Assembly (NCBI GenBank): GCA_022822665.1
Contig: JAJEAR010000048.1
Coordinates: forward strand, 52,448 to 116,447
Reading direction: 5' to 3'
DNA from: Alphaproteobacteria bacterium
Lineage (GTDB): Bacteria > Pseudomonadota > Alphaproteobacteria > Thalassobaculales > Thalassobaculaceae
DNA: 64,000 nucleotides
Shown: piece by piece, positions 16,674 to 26,600 of the stretch
Position numbering within the stretch: position 1 is the first letter of the stretch
How the letters are laid out: each line of letters starts with the position of its first letter
Program-made: the position numbers and the translations under genes
Notes under the pieces: generated by a model
Seen by the model: only the letters and a program-made list of their open reading frames with translations
Told to the model about the DNA's origin: nothing
Databases searched by the model: none

Positions 16674-17690
16674 TCACACCGCCGCACTGTCCGCGGCGGC
16701 GAAACACCGCACCGTCATCGCCATGTCGGCGGGAAGATCCCGCTTGAATTCCATCCACCTGCCGTCCTCGGGATGGACAAAGGCCAGGGTATGCGCGTGC
16801 AGTGCCTGGCGCCCGAGCGCCTTCGCCGCGGCAACCTGTTCCGCCAGGGCACCCTTGCGGCGATGTCCGCTGCCGTACAGCCGGTCGCCGACCGGTGGAT
16901 GGCCGATATGGGTCATGTGCACCCGGATCTGGTGTGTGCGGCCACTCTCGAGCCGGCATTCGAGCAGGCTCGCCCGGGCTGCGAACTGCTGCTCGACCCG
17001 GTACCGGGTCGCGGCCGGCTTGCCGCCACGGCCGGTGACCGCCATGCGCTTGCGATTGCGCCGGTCCCTCGCTATCGCGCCCTCGACCCGGCCGGCCGGA
17101 GGATCCGGCACTCCCCAGACCAGTGCGCGGTAACGCCGTTCCACTGTGCGTGCGGCGAACTGGTGCATCAGCCCGTGATGCGCCTCGTCGGTCTTCGCCA
17201 CCACGAGCAGTCCGCTGGTGTCCTTGTCGAGCCGATGGACGATCCCCGGCCGCAACGCGCCGCCAATGCCCGAGAGCGAGTCGCCGCAGTGCGCCAGCAA
17301 GGCATTGACGAGCGTGTGATCCGGAGATCCGGGTGCGGGGTGAACCGCGAGGCCGGCCGGTTTGTCGAGCACGATCAGCGACGCATCCTCGTGCAGGATA
17401 TCGATCGCGATATCCTGGGCCTCGGTCTCGATCGGGCGCGGCGCCGGAAGGGTCAGGACGTACCCGCATCCGGGTTTGACCGGTGCCGAGGGGTCGGCTA
17501 TCGTCGCGCCGTCCGCCGAGACGAGGCCGTTCAGAATCAGGGTCTTCACTCGACTGCGCGAGAGGCCCGGCACGCTGCCAAGCTCTGCAACGCGATCTGC
17601 AAGCCAGCGGTCAAGCCGGGCCGCGCCGGCGTCCGGAGACGTCGGTTCACCGGCGCGAAACTGCAGAAGACGATCCTGTCGAGAATTCAT
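16674..17690 (-). CDS. rluD: 23S rRNA pseudouridine synthase, RluD/RluC family
   Basis: It converts uridines in 23S rRNA to pseudouridine. The 338-residue protein has an S4 RNA-binding domain (residues about 25-80, with LSRSRVKTLILNGLVSADG) and the catalytic domain with GIVHRLDKDTSGLLVVAKT, where the Asp of RLDKDTSG is the nucleophile. Late motifs are LLECRLESGRTHQIRVHM and GDRLYG. I start it at the ATG at 17690; that codon overlaps the divergent gene's ATG in the palindrome CATG. The frame is open further upstream but has no family similarity there. Confidence 0.93.
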   Translation of the reverse strand: MNSRQDRLLQFRAGEPTSPDAGAARLDRWLADRVAELGSVPGLSRSRVKTLILNGLVSADGATIADPSAPVKPGCGYVLTLPAPRPIETEAQDIAIDILHEDASLIVLDKPAGLAVHPAPGSPDHTLVNALLAHCGDSLSGIGGALRPGIVHRLDKDTSGLLVVAKTDEAHHGLMHQFAARTVERRYRALVWGVPDPPAGRVEGAIARDRRNRKRMAVTGRGGKPAATRYRVEQQFAARASLLECRLESGRTHQIRVHMTHIGHPPVGDRLYGSGHRRKGALAEQVAAAKALGRQALHAHTLAFVHPEDGRWMEFKRDLPADMAMTVRCFAAADSAAV

Positions 17691-18036
17691 GTCGGCCAAA
17701 CCACAACAGACTGCCAGAACCGATCCGGTCCCGCCAGGCCTGCACGCGCTGAAACTCCTGGTGGTCATAATGGGTGTGCTGATCGTGGCCGGCGTGATCA
17801 CGATCGGTGTCACAATATACAACCGGATGACCTCTGGCGCCAGTCAGTCCGCCGCCGGGAACTTCGGTACCGTTTCGGCCGGGATTCCGGCGGGACACGA
17901 GATACACGGCATCACGGCGGCGGGTGAAAGTCTCTACATTCACTTGCGGGCATCGGACGGCTCTGCCTCCGTCCTGGTCATCGACGGACGGACCGGCAGG
18001 CAGCGAGGCCGCATCACGCTCGAACCGCACCCCTGA
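17689..18036 (+). CDS. DUF6476-like single-pass membrane protein
   Basis: This 115-residue protein has one N-terminal membrane helix (ALKLLVVIMGVLIVAGVITI) and a periplasmic domain ending IDGRTGRQRGRITLEPHP. Size, topology and position beside rluD/rpoH match the DUF6476 family of alphaproteobacteria, function unknown. Its ATG shares the tetramer CATG with the start codon of rluD on the other strand, so the two coding regions overlap head to head by two bases. Each promoter must lie inside the other gene. Confidence 0.75.
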   Translation: MSAKPQQTARTDPVPPGLHALKLLVVIMGVLIVAGVITIGVTIYNRMTSGASQSAAGNFGTVSAGIPAGHEIHGITAAGESLYIHLRASDGSASVLVIDGRTGRQRGRITLEPHP

Positions 18037-18048
18037 CAGGAGGACGAG

Positions 18049-19098
18049 GTGGCACACCGACCCGTCAATCTAGCCAGTGACAACACCGCAGGCGCACATC
18101 CCGAGATCATGCGGGTGCTGGCGGATGCCGCCGCGACACCGGCGATGCCCTACGGAGACGACCCCTGGACCGCACGGCTCCGGGACCGCGCCGCCGCCGC
18201 CTTCGAGCACCCGCTCGCAATCTACCCGGTCGGCACCGGGACGGCAGCCAACGCCCTGGCGCTCGCCACCCTGGTCCCGTCCTGGGGGGTGGTCCTGTGC
18301 CATCACGCCGCCCATGTCGAGGAGGACGAGTGCGCGGCGCCGGAGTTCTTTTCCGGCGGTGCGAAGCTGGCGTTGATGGACGGGGAGAACGGCAAGATCT
18401 CCGCCGAAGACCTCGCGGCCCGGCTCGACTTCGCCACGCCGGCGCCGCGGGTGCACCGGGCCCAGCCGGCCGCCGTCAGCATCACCCAGTCCACCGAATC
18501 CGGAACGGTCTACGGCCTGGACGAGGTTCGCGACATCTCCGCAGTGTGCAGGCAGCACGGTCTCGCATTGCACATGGACGGCGCAAGGCTCGCCAACGCC
18601 GTTGCCGCGCTCGGGTGTTCACCGGCCGACATCACCTGGCGCAGCGGCGTCGACGTCCTCTCGCTTGGTGCCACCAAGAACGGCGCGCTGTGCGCCGAAA
18701 CCGTGGTGTTTTTCGATACCGCGCTGTGCGACGAGTTCGAGTTCCGACGCAAGCGCGGCGGACACCTGTTCTCCAAGATGCGGTTTGCCTCGGCGCAGAT
18801 GGTGCCGTGGCTCGAGGACGACCGCTGGATCCGGCTTGCCGGGCACGCGAACCGGATGGCGGTGGAACTCGCCGACGGACTGGACGGCATCCCCGGCATC
18901 ACGCTGCAGTTCCCGGTCGAGACCAACATGATCTTTCTTGACCTGCCGGTCGCGACCAGCGGTGCCCTTGCCCGGGCCGGGTGCCTGTTCTACAGCTGGG
19001 GTGAACGGGACGGTCAGGTCTCGGCCCGCCTCGTGACCAGCTTCGAGACGACACGGGAGGACGTGGCGCATGTCATCGACACTGCCCGGGCAGGCTGA
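18049..19098 (+). CDS. ltaE: Low-specificity L-threonine aldolase
   Basis: A pyridoxal-phosphate enzyme that splits threonine and allo-threonine into glycine and acetaldehyde. The 349-residue protein starts from GTG at 18049, with CAGGAGG just upstream. Family features are NLASDNTAGAHPEIMRVL, YPVGTGTAANALAL, HMDGARLANAVAAL and SLGATKNGAL, whose Lys binds the cofactor. It follows the DUF6476-like gene by 12 bases and may share its transcript. Confidence 0.94.
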   Translation: MAHRPVNLASDNTAGAHPEIMRVLADAAATPAMPYGDDPWTARLRDRAAAAFEHPLAIYPVGTGTAANALALATLVPSWGVVLCHHAAHVEEDECAAPEFFSGGAKLALMDGENGKISAEDLAARLDFATPAPRVHRAQPAAVSITQSTESGTVYGLDEVRDISAVCRQHGLALHMDGARLANAVAALGCSPADITWRSGVDVLSLGATKNGALCAETVVFFDTALCDEFEFRRKRGGHLFSKMRFASAQMVPWLEDDRWIRLAGHANRMAVELADGLDGIPGITLQFPVETNMIFLDLPVATSGALARAGCLFYSWGERDGQVSARLVTSFETTREDVAHVIDTARAG

Positions 19099-19120
19099 GG
19101 CCGCCGGTCCGCGGCCCCGG

Positions 19121-19303
19121 TCAGCACCTGCGGCAGCGAATCACCTCGAAGATCTCCTCCCAGTCCCCGTCTTCGGCGCAGAAGTCGAGCAGGCAGCGCA
19201 GGGCCTTGCTCCGGTCCTCGAGACCGTGCTTCTGCATCGCATCGTCAAGCATCGCCAGTGAATCCTCGTGGACGTTGAAGGTATGCTCTACCAGTTCGGA
19301 CAT
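19121..19303 (-). CDS. Conserved-looking 60-residue protein ending in CRRC
   Basis: The product reads MSELVEHTFNVHEDSLAML and ends EEIFEVIRCRRC. It is acidic, helical in composition and carries four Cys, two of them in the terminal CRRC. A strong ribosome binding site (AGGAGGG, 5 bases before the ATG) supports real translation. It resembles short alphaproteobacterial hypothetical proteins with a C-terminal CxxC, but I cannot name a family or function. It is convergent with the threonine aldolase gene and divergent from the CoA transferase gene. Confidence 0.75.
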   Translation of the reverse strand: MSELVEHTFNVHEDSLAMLDDAMQKHGLEDRSKALRCLLDFCAEDGDWEEIFEVIRCRRC

Positions 19304-19389
19304 TGTCGCCCTCCTGCCGGATCGTGGAACTCAGCGCGCAGTGTGCGAAGCAGGTGCGATCGAGGTCAAGCCTGCCGGGGGGCGCTCCC

Positions 19390-20613
19390 GTGACCGGCCG
19401 GCTGCCCCGGGCATCCTGGGACCCGGACAGTACGGGTGCGCTGGACGGCGTGCGGGTGCTCGACCTGTCGCGACTGGTCTCGGGCAATGTCATCACCCAC
19501 GTGCTGGCCGATCACGGGGCCGAGGTGGTGAAGATCGAGCGGCCGGGTGTTGGCGATGACCTGCGCAACTGGCTGGTCAACGGCGTCAGCACCTTCTGGA
19601 AGGTCTACTGCCGCAACAAGCTGAGTGTCACCCTAGACCTGCGCCGACCGCGCGGACGCGAGATCCTGCTCGAACTGGCGGCCGATGCCCGGGTAGTGGT
19701 GGAGAATTTCCGGCCCGGGACCCTCGAGCGCTGGGGACTGGGTCCCGACGATCTCCACGCGGTCAACCCGTCGCTGGTCATTGTCAGGGTCTCGGGCTGG
19801 GGCCAGACCGGCCGGTGGAGTAACCGCCCCGGGTTCGGCAGCCTGGTCGAGGCCATGTCCGGCTTTGCCGCCATGAACGGGTTTGCGGACCGCCCGCCGG
19901 TGCTGCCGCCGCTGGCGCTCGCCGACATGATCGCCGGGCTATACGGCGCCTTCGCCACCATGGTCGCGACCCGCGAGATCGAAATGAAGGGCGGCCGCGG
20001 CCAGGTGATCGACCTGTCCCTGTTCGAGCCGATCCTCTCGGTCCTCGGACCGATGGCGGCCAACCACGCGCTCTCGGGCCAGGTCCCGCCGCGGACGGGA
20101 AGCCTGTCGACCACCACCGCACCGCGCAACGTCTATGCCTGCCGCGACGGCAAGTACGTGGCCCTGTCGGCATCCATGCAGGCGATGCACGAGAGGCTGA
20201 TGCGGACCATCGGGCGGGAGGACCTGATCGACGATCCACGGTTCCGGACCAATACCGACCGGCTGCGCAACAACCACCTGCTCGACCCGATCGTCGCCGA
20301 ATTCATGGCCGCCCGCACCCAGGCGGAGTGCCTCGGGATCTTCGAGGCCGCCGCTGTCACGGTCGGGGCGGTTGCCGATATCGAACAGCTCGTCGACCAC
20401 GACTACGTGGTGGAGCGGGGCTCGCTCGCCCGCCTGCCCGACGGACAGACAGGAACCCTGCCCATGCACGCGCCGGTCCCGAGACTGTCCGGGACCCCGG
20501 CGGTCCTCCGGTACCCGGCACCGGAACTCGGCGAACACAACGAGCGCATCCTGGGCGGGATCGGCATAGGAGCCGCGGAGCGCGCCGAACTGGCCAGCGA
20601 GGGGATCATCTGA
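19390..20613 (+). CDS. CaiB/BaiF family CoA transferase
   Basis: This family III CoA transferase has 407 residues from the GTG at 19390, the usual family length. Visible are GVRVLDLSRLVSGNVITHVL, ADHGAEVVKIERPGVGDDLR, RNKLSVTLDLRRPRGRE, VVENFRPGTLERWGL, and PGFGSLVEAMSGFAAMNG in the catalytic region. In that stretch the usual aspartate position reads FGS, so the nucleophile is not clear by eye. The frame is open to an ATG at 19303, but that part overlaps the promoter of the small minus-strand gene. The stop overlaps the next gene's ATG (TGATG), so it is coupled to the CitE-like lyase. Confidence 0.9.
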   Translation: MTGRLPRASWDPDSTGALDGVRVLDLSRLVSGNVITHVLADHGAEVVKIERPGVGDDLRNWLVNGVSTFWKVYCRNKLSVTLDLRRPRGREILLELAADARVVVENFRPGTLERWGLGPDDLHAVNPSLVIVRVSGWGQTGRWSNRPGFGSLVEAMSGFAAMNGFADRPPVLPPLALADMIAGLYGAFATMVATREIEMKGGRGQVIDLSLFEPILSVLGPMAANHALSGQVPPRTGSLSTTTAPRNVYACRDGKYVALSASMQAMHERLMRTIGREDLIDDPRFRTNTDRLRNNHLLDPIVAEFMAARTQAECLGIFEAAAVTVGAVADIEQLVDHDYVVERGSLARLPDGQTGTLPMHAPVPRLSGTPAVLRYPAPELGEHNERILGGIGIGAAERAELASEGII

Positions 20614-21509
20614 TGAAGACGCACACCCAGCCGTTGTGGCGATCGATGCTGTACGTGCCGGCCACCAGCGAACGGTTCGTGGCCCGCGCGCACGAGCGCG
20701 GGGCCGATGCCATCAAGATCGACCTCGAGGATGCGGTCGCTCCGGCCGAGAAGCCCCGCGCCCGCAGCCTGGTCCGTGATGTCGCCCGCGCGGTCTCGCG
20801 CGGCGGCGCCGATGTCCTGGTGCGGATCAACCGGCCGCTGCATCTCGCGGTGCCCGACATCGAGGCCTCGGTCTGGCCCGAGATCGACGGCCTTGTCCTG
20901 CCGAAGGTGGACACCGCGCACTTTGTCGAGACCCTGTGCGAGATGATCGGCGAACTCGAGCGCGAGCGCGGCATGGAACACGGGCATACCAGGCTGATGA
21001 TCCTGATCGAGACCCCGCGCGGCTATGCCAACGTCCGGGCCATCGCGCAGTCCACGCCGCGGCTTGCGGCGCTTGCCCTTGGCCAGGAGGACTTCGCGGC
21101 GGAAATGGGCATGGCCGAGCCGGACGGGCTGCAGCTGCTGTCCTTCTACCAGGGGGTGCAGGTCGCGGCGCGCGAAGCCGGTGTCATGCCGATCGGCTAT
21201 CCGGGCTCGATCGCGGAGTTCACCGACCTCGCACTGTTCCGCTCCAACGTGGAGGTGGCGCGCCGGCTCGGGTTCGACGGCGGCGCCTGCATTCACCCGG
21301 CACAGGTCCCGATCCTGAACGAGGTGTTCACCCCGGACGAGGCCGCGGTCAACCGGGCCGAAGCGATGGTCGCGGCCTATGACGCGGCGATGGCGGCGGG
21401 CGACGGCGCCGTCGCCTTCGAGGGCAGGATGATCGATGTTCCGGTCGTCGCCCGGGCACAGCGCGTTCTCGACATCCGCGACCGCATTGCAGCACGGGCC
21501 CGGCGATAG
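20613..21509 (+). CDS. HpcH/HpaI aldolase/citrate lyase (CitE-like) family protein
   Basis: This is a 298-residue CitE-like lyase acting on acyl-CoA thioesters such as malyl- or citramalyl-CoA. Motifs: WRSMLYVPATSERFVARAHE, GADAIKIDLEDAVAPAEKPR, RINRPLH, DGLVLPKVD, LMILIETPRGYANVRAI, ALALGQEDFAAEMGM and FDGGACIHPAQVPILNEVF. The metal-binding Glu and Asp of the IETPRG and QEDF segments are present. It overlaps the CoA transferase by one base; such pairs activate and then split a dicarboxylic acid. The exact acid is not known. Confidence 0.9.
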   Translation: MKTHTQPLWRSMLYVPATSERFVARAHERGADAIKIDLEDAVAPAEKPRARSLVRDVARAVSRGGADVLVRINRPLHLAVPDIEASVWPEIDGLVLPKVDTAHFVETLCEMIGELERERGMEHGHTRLMILIETPRGYANVRAIAQSTPRLAALALGQEDFAAEMGMAEPDGLQLLSFYQGVQVAAREAGVMPIGYPGSIAEFTDLALFRSNVEVARRLGFDGGACIHPAQVPILNEVFTPDEAAVNRAEAMVAAYDAAMAAGDGAVAFEGRMIDVPVVARAQRVLDIRDRIAARARR

Positions 21510-21530
21510 ACCGGCGGAGACGGACCCTGG

Positions 21531-22970
21531 ATGGCTGACGTCACCCGCAATCTCCACAGGCAACCGGTCACCCGCCAGCAGAAGAACCTGTTGGTGGCCG
21601 AACCGATCGCCCGGCTGTCGCCGGAACGCTTCCGCGGCCTCGCCATCGATCCGGTGCTGGTCGACACCCTGGACCTGAAGTACCTGGCGCTGGTCGCCAT
21701 CGACTTCATCATGGAAAGGTCTGCCGTTGACGGTGGCGCGACCGACGAGGAGATCGTCGCGTTCCTCGCATCCGAGGCGCACCTGATGCAGCCGGGTCTG
21801 AACCAGGAGGAGTGTCGCCGGATCGGGCGGGTGATCGTGGACCAGCTCGCCAATGCGCGCGACGGTCACCGGGCCTTCAGCGAGCGTTACTTCAGCCGCG
21901 AGGACGGACGGACCCTGGTCCACACCTTCCAGCTGCTCACGCTGGCCGTTGACGTCGACGGTACGGTGCGGTTCAGGCTTCACCGTGATGCCCAGGTCCT
22001 GACACTCGGCATGCTCGACGTTCCGCCGGATTTCGCCGAGGAAGCCGAGGCCATCATGATTCGCAGGGCGATCGAACGGGGCCGGTTTCGCGACGCCCGC
22101 ACGCTGGCCGAACGGGCGCGGCTGCGCTCGATCCACTATCGGCGGGCGATCGACGATGCGCTGTTCGATGCCCGTCGCGCCATCGAACGCATGACCTGGA
22201 GCGAGCAGACCATCCCGATGCTCGATGCGGCCCGCGCCCACCTGCAGGAACGGCTGCGGCACGAGGCCGAGATGATCGGAGCCGCGGGCGACGTGATCGG
22301 AACCGTGAGCGGAGAGGAACGCGACCATCTGATCGATCTGCGAGAAATCCTCACCGAATGCCGGTCCCGCCACCACGACCTGTTCATGCGGGTGATGACC
22401 GCGTCGGAAGAGTTCCGCGATGCCCAGGTCCAGGCCTTCCGCGCCCGTCCGAGGCGCGACATCCCCGAACTGGAGGACCAGGTGCTGGTCCCGCTGCTGT
22501 CGTGTTCAATCGGCTCGGTCGCGGCGATCGCCGACGATATCGTGGTGCTGTTCGGAGCACCGAGACCGCCGCGGCTGTTCGACCTGACCCGGGCCTTCGA
22601 ACTCTGTACCCGGCCGCGGGAGCATTGTGATCCGGACGAGGCAGAGGGCGGGAAATTCACCGACCTTGTTCCGGTCGCCCCGACCTTTGCCGAGGACGAA
22701 ATCGCCGAGGCGGGAGACTGGCTCGCACGCACCGTGGGTGCGGCCGGGCGCATCGACATGCACGGCGTACTTGCCGCGGGCGAGCAGGACGAGCTCGAGC
22801 CCCGCATGCTGCGGTGCGTACTGTTCCTGATGCTGCGCTCCTGGTCGCCCGGGGAGGACCCGCTCGACGTCGTCGCGTCGATCGACGGCACCATTAACCA
22901 CCGTCGGGTTACCGGCGACAACCTCGTGCTCGAGAGACAGCCGGAGCAATGGACGACATCGACCGCCTGA
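21531..22970 (+). CDS. jetA: JetA-like subunit of a Wadjet-type SMC system (kleisin-like, MukF-type role)
   Basis: This 479-residue protein has no family I can name by motif. It is first of four tightly packed genes whose third product is an SMC ATPase and whose fourth is a JetD-type TOPRIM protein, so by position and size it should be the kleisin (JetA/MukF-like). The N-terminal 130 residues look like a small helical domain (FRGLAIDPVLVDTLDLKYLA, then IVAFLASEAHLMQPGLNQEE). A long helical middle follows (about residues 160-280), and then a C-terminal domain with QVLVPLLSCSIGSVAAIADD. It does not resemble the DUF3375 JetA of type I Wadjet. It begins 21 bases after the CitE-like gene and overlaps the next gene by 22 bases. 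Confidence 0.65.
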   Translation: MADVTRNLHRQPVTRQQKNLLVAEPIARLSPERFRGLAIDPVLVDTLDLKYLALVAIDFIMERSAVDGGATDEEIVAFLASEAHLMQPGLNQEECRRIGRVIVDQLANARDGHRAFSERYFSREDGRTLVHTFQLLTLAVDVDGTVRFRLHRDAQVLTLGMLDVPPDFAEEAEAIMIRRAIERGRFRDARTLAERARLRSIHYRRAIDDALFDARRAIERMTWSEQTIPMLDAARAHLQERLRHEAEMIGAAGDVIGTVSGEERDHLIDLREILTECRSRHHDLFMRVMTASEEFRDAQVQAFRARPRRDIPELEDQVLVPLLSCSIGSVAAIADDIVVLFGAPRPPRLFDLTRAFELCTRPREHCDPDEAEGGKFTDLVPVAPTFAEDEIAEAGDWLARTVGAAGRIDMHGVLAAGEQDELEPRMLRCVLFLMLRSWSPGEDPLDVVASIDGTINHRRVTGDNLVLERQPEQWTTSTA

Positions 22971-23689
22971 CCAGGGCACAGCAGGCCGTTCTGCTGCTCA
23001 GGAAGGGGCTGTCGCCTCGGACATCGGCCCTGCGCGGCGATCCCGGCTATGCACGGCTGCTGGCGCTGTGGCGCGCGGATCCCGGACTGAGATCTCTGGT
23101 CGGGGAACTGGCGCCGATGCTCGACCTGCGGGTGCTCGACGTGCTGCCCACCGGCATCGTGCTGGCGCCGAGCGGTCCGCACAGCGTCTTCGCCGAAACC
23201 CTCTCGGACCTGAGGTCCGGGCTGCAGGAGATGCAGGCCGGCGTGCTCGCACTGATCCACGTCGGAATCGCGGCCACCTTCTTTCCGACCACCGCCGACA
23301 TCGAACATACGGCGGCCGGCGGGGAGTTCTCCGTTTCGCCGCAACGCGTGGTCGGGGTGTTGCGCACGCTGTGCGCCGGTCTGGAGGCCCGCTCGGCCGA
23401 GGATCCGGAGTTCGAGGATGCCGGGCTGATCGAGGCGTGGCGCGAGATCGCCCGTATTCCCGATGCCCGGCCGGACGCACTGCAACGGGCCGGGCTCGGC
23501 TCGCTGATGGCCATGGTGAAGCTGGTGCTGAACCAGCTGGGCGAGCACGGGATGGTCATCAGCACGCCCACCGAGGACGGCGAGGTCTACATTGCGACAC
23601 CACGCTATCGTCTCCAGGTGCGCGAACTCGCCGCCAACGAACTCTACCGGCGCTGCATCGAGGCCTGCGGCGTGCGGCCGGGCGCCTGA
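22949..23689 (+). CDS. jetB: JetB-like subunit of a Wadjet-type SMC system (KITE, MukE-type role)
   Basis: A 246-residue protein, the size expected for the winged-helix KITE subunit that sits with the kleisin. The second half shows a helix-strand pattern fitting a winged helix: LGSLMAMVKLVLNQLGEHGM, then ISTPTEDGEVYIATPRYRLQ, then VRELAANELYRRCIEACG. The first half contains FSVSPQRVVGVLRTLCAGLE. I see no sequence motif that fixes the family; the call rests on size, order and coupling. It overlaps jetA by 22 bases, with CCGGAG before the ATG, and is followed by the SMC gene after 3 bases. Confidence 0.62.
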   Translation: MDDIDRLTRAQQAVLLLRKGLSPRTSALRGDPGYARLLALWRADPGLRSLVGELAPMLDLRVLDVLPTGIVLAPSGPHSVFAETLSDLRSGLQEMQAGVLALIHVGIAATFFPTTADIEHTAAGGEFSVSPQRVVGVLRTLCAGLEARSAEDPEFEDAGLIEAWREIARIPDARPDALQRAGLGSLMAMVKLVLNQLGEHGMVISTPTEDGEVYIATPRYRLQVRELAANELYRRCIEACGVRPGA

Positions 23690-23692
23690 CCC

Positions 23693-26600
23693 ATGCCCAT
23701 GGTCACCCGGATCCACCTGGCGGACTGCGGCTGGCACGAGGCCTACTACCCGGGGACCACCATCCCGCTGGTCAACCCACGCACAGACCTGCCGGCCCAT
23801 ACCGTCTTCAGCCTCGAGAATACCGGTGGGAAGACCTCGTTCCTCGCACTGGTGCTCTCGTGTTTCGATACCGACGAACGGCGATTCCTCAAGACACAGA
23901 TCAACCGCAGCCAGAGGTTCCGCGACTATTTCGGAAACAGGCCCGGCTTCATCATCGTCGAGTGGCTGCACGCGAGCCGGCAATCCTCGTTCCTGGAACC
24001 GCAGCGCCTGGTGACCGGCCAGGTGGTCGTCCCCAGGGGCGAGGGAAACCGCCGGGAACTCGAACGGTTCTTCTTCACCTTCCGCAGCACTGAGCAGCTC
24101 AGCTTCGACACCCTGCCGATTCCGGGTCTGGCCGGCGGCAAGCTTGACGGACTGCAGGCGGTGCAGCGCTGGCTGCACGACATGCGTTCGGCCCACCCCG
24201 GCAACTTCCAGTCCTTCACCAACCAGGGCGACTGGCGGCGCAAGCTCGCCGAGGAACAGGTCGACACCACCCTGCTTCGCGCCCAGGTCAACTTCAATCG
24301 CAACGAGGGCGGTATCGAGGAATTCCTGGATTTCCGCGACGAGTCCGACTTCATCCGCAAGTTCTTCGAACTCACCATCCCCGACGAGGAGGCGCTGCGC
24401 GTGCGCGCGGTTCTCGAGGTCCACGTCGAGAAGCTGGCCGACAGGCCGCAGCTTGCGCGCCGCCGCGAAGGCCTGAACAGGCTCCAGGAACACTACGTAC
24501 CGTTCGTCGAGGCCGCCTCGGCCTACCGGCGCGCCCGCACCGGCCTCCAGGACGGATTCGAACGGGCCGCGGCACTGCGCGATTCCCTCCACGAGCGGGC
24601 GAGCGAGCTGCAGGCTCGAGCGGAGGAATACCGGGCCGATGCCGAACGACATGACGCGGGCTCGCGCGAGGCGAGTGCGGCGGCGCACCGGGCGCGGCTG
24701 ACATCCGCATCGGTCACGCTGGAGCGGGCACACCGCCGGGCCGGGGACGCGGCCCGGCAGCGTGCCAGTGCCGAGCAGCACCTGCGGGAAGCCACCGACG
24801 ATCATCTGTTGCATGCCGCCGCCCTCGACCTGCGGGAAGTCGAACGGCTGCGGGCCGAGAGCCTGAGCCTGCAGCGCAGCATAGACGCGGCCAACGCCGA
24901 CCTCGCCCCGCAGCGTGACCGCCTCGCCCGCATGGGCGCGGACCTGAAGGCTACGCTGCTTCACAATGTCACCCGGCGCAGGGAGGACCAGGCGGAACAC
25001 GAGCGCGCGCGCCGCTCGCTCGAGGCCGATGCGGATCGGACCGAGACCAGGCGCATGACGCTGTCACGGACACTGGTTGAAGAACGCAAGCAGGCAACCA
25101 GGTACGAGACCCTTCTGGACCTCGCGACCCAGGCAGCCGAAGGACTGCGCACTCAGGGCTTACTCGGAGCAGGCGAGAGTGCCGCCGACGCGGCCGGACG
25201 GCACGAGCATGTTGCCGAAAGTGCCGAGGCGAGGGCGCGCGCGCTCGAGGCCGAGGCCGAACGCGAGAATGCGGCTTACCGGGCCTGCGCCGAGACCCGG
25301 GGTACATTGCGCGAACGATGTGCCAGGCTCGATGAAGGCCTCAAGCGGGATCAAGCCGACGCTGCCGCGGCTGCCGCGGCCGGAGAACGCCTGGGCCGCG
25401 ACCCCGACATCCTGCAGCTGACGGGAGAGCCGGAGGTCGACCCGGACAGTGAAGCGGTGGCGGCGGTGCTCACCCAGGCCGTCGAGGACGCGCGCGGCGC
25501 GCTCGATGAGCGTGAGCGCGCTCATCGCCGCCTGGGACAGGTCCTCGACGCGCTGGAGGAAGCCGGGCTTGAAGGGGTCGACCATGATGTGCGTGCGATT
25601 TCGCGCCATCTTCGCGACGCCGGCATCGTCGATGCCCAGCCCTACGCGGCCTGGCTGGTCCAGGTGACACCCCTGATCGACGAGGTCAGGCGCCTTGCCG
25701 AGGCCGACCCGGCGCGGTTTGCCGGGGTCGCGGTACCGAACCGGGACGCGCTGGAGACAGCACGGCGTGCGGTGGCGAACGCTCCGGCGACGGGCAGGCC
25801 GCTGGTGGTCGCCGTCGCTGACGATGCGGCCGCGGACCCGTCCAACGACCGGTTCGTCATCCCGTATCCGCACGACGCGGCTTACAGCCAGGATGCCGCC
25901 AGCACCCGTCAGGCAGAGGTCGAGGACCAGTTCCGGGACCTCGCTCAGCGTGTCGATGAACTCGCACAGGGGCTCAAGCGCCTTGAAGACCTGCATCGCA
26001 GACATGCCGAGTGGCGGCGGGACACTCCGCAGCGGCAGGAACTGCATGCACGCATCGGCGAGGCGGAACGGGAACGGGCCAGGCATGATCGCGAACTCGA
26101 GGAACTCGCGGCAAAAGCAGAAGGCCACGCCGCGCTGGCCGAGGCTTGCCGCCGTGACGCCGCGCAGGCGGACCGAGAGGCCGTGGGGCACCGGAACCGT
26201 GCCGGGCGGGCCCGGGAACACCTGGAGGCCCACGAGCGCCACGAGGCTGACTGGAAACGTGAGCGGCTCGCACATGCCGGCAGGGCGGAACAGGCCGGCA
26301 GGGACGCGGAAGCGGCCCTTGCGGAACGGGACCGGCTGAATGAGCAGGCGCGGGCCGAGGGCGAACAGGCCCAGGCAGCGGCGCACGAGGCGGCGGGTCT
26401 CGAGGAGGAGGCCGATGCCGTCACACCCGTCGCCGGCCAGGGCTCCGTCCACCGGGATCTCGCGGCACTGCGCGACGGTTTCGGGACCGAGAGCAGGAAC
26501 CTCGCGGCGCTCGAAAGCGGCAAGGTCGACGGACTGCGTGGCGAGAAGAGACGTGTCGACGAACAGCTAGAGCGTGCCGGGCAGAAGTACCGTGACGAGC

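Noticed and set aside
22136..25000. A 954-codon open frame on the minus strand, antisense to the Wadjet-like genes
   Set aside because: It has no family-like motifs and lies opposite well-supported genes. Long antisense frames are expected in DNA this rich in GC; the same applies to 688-2385 minus, 20403-22376 minus and 42444-45707 plus.
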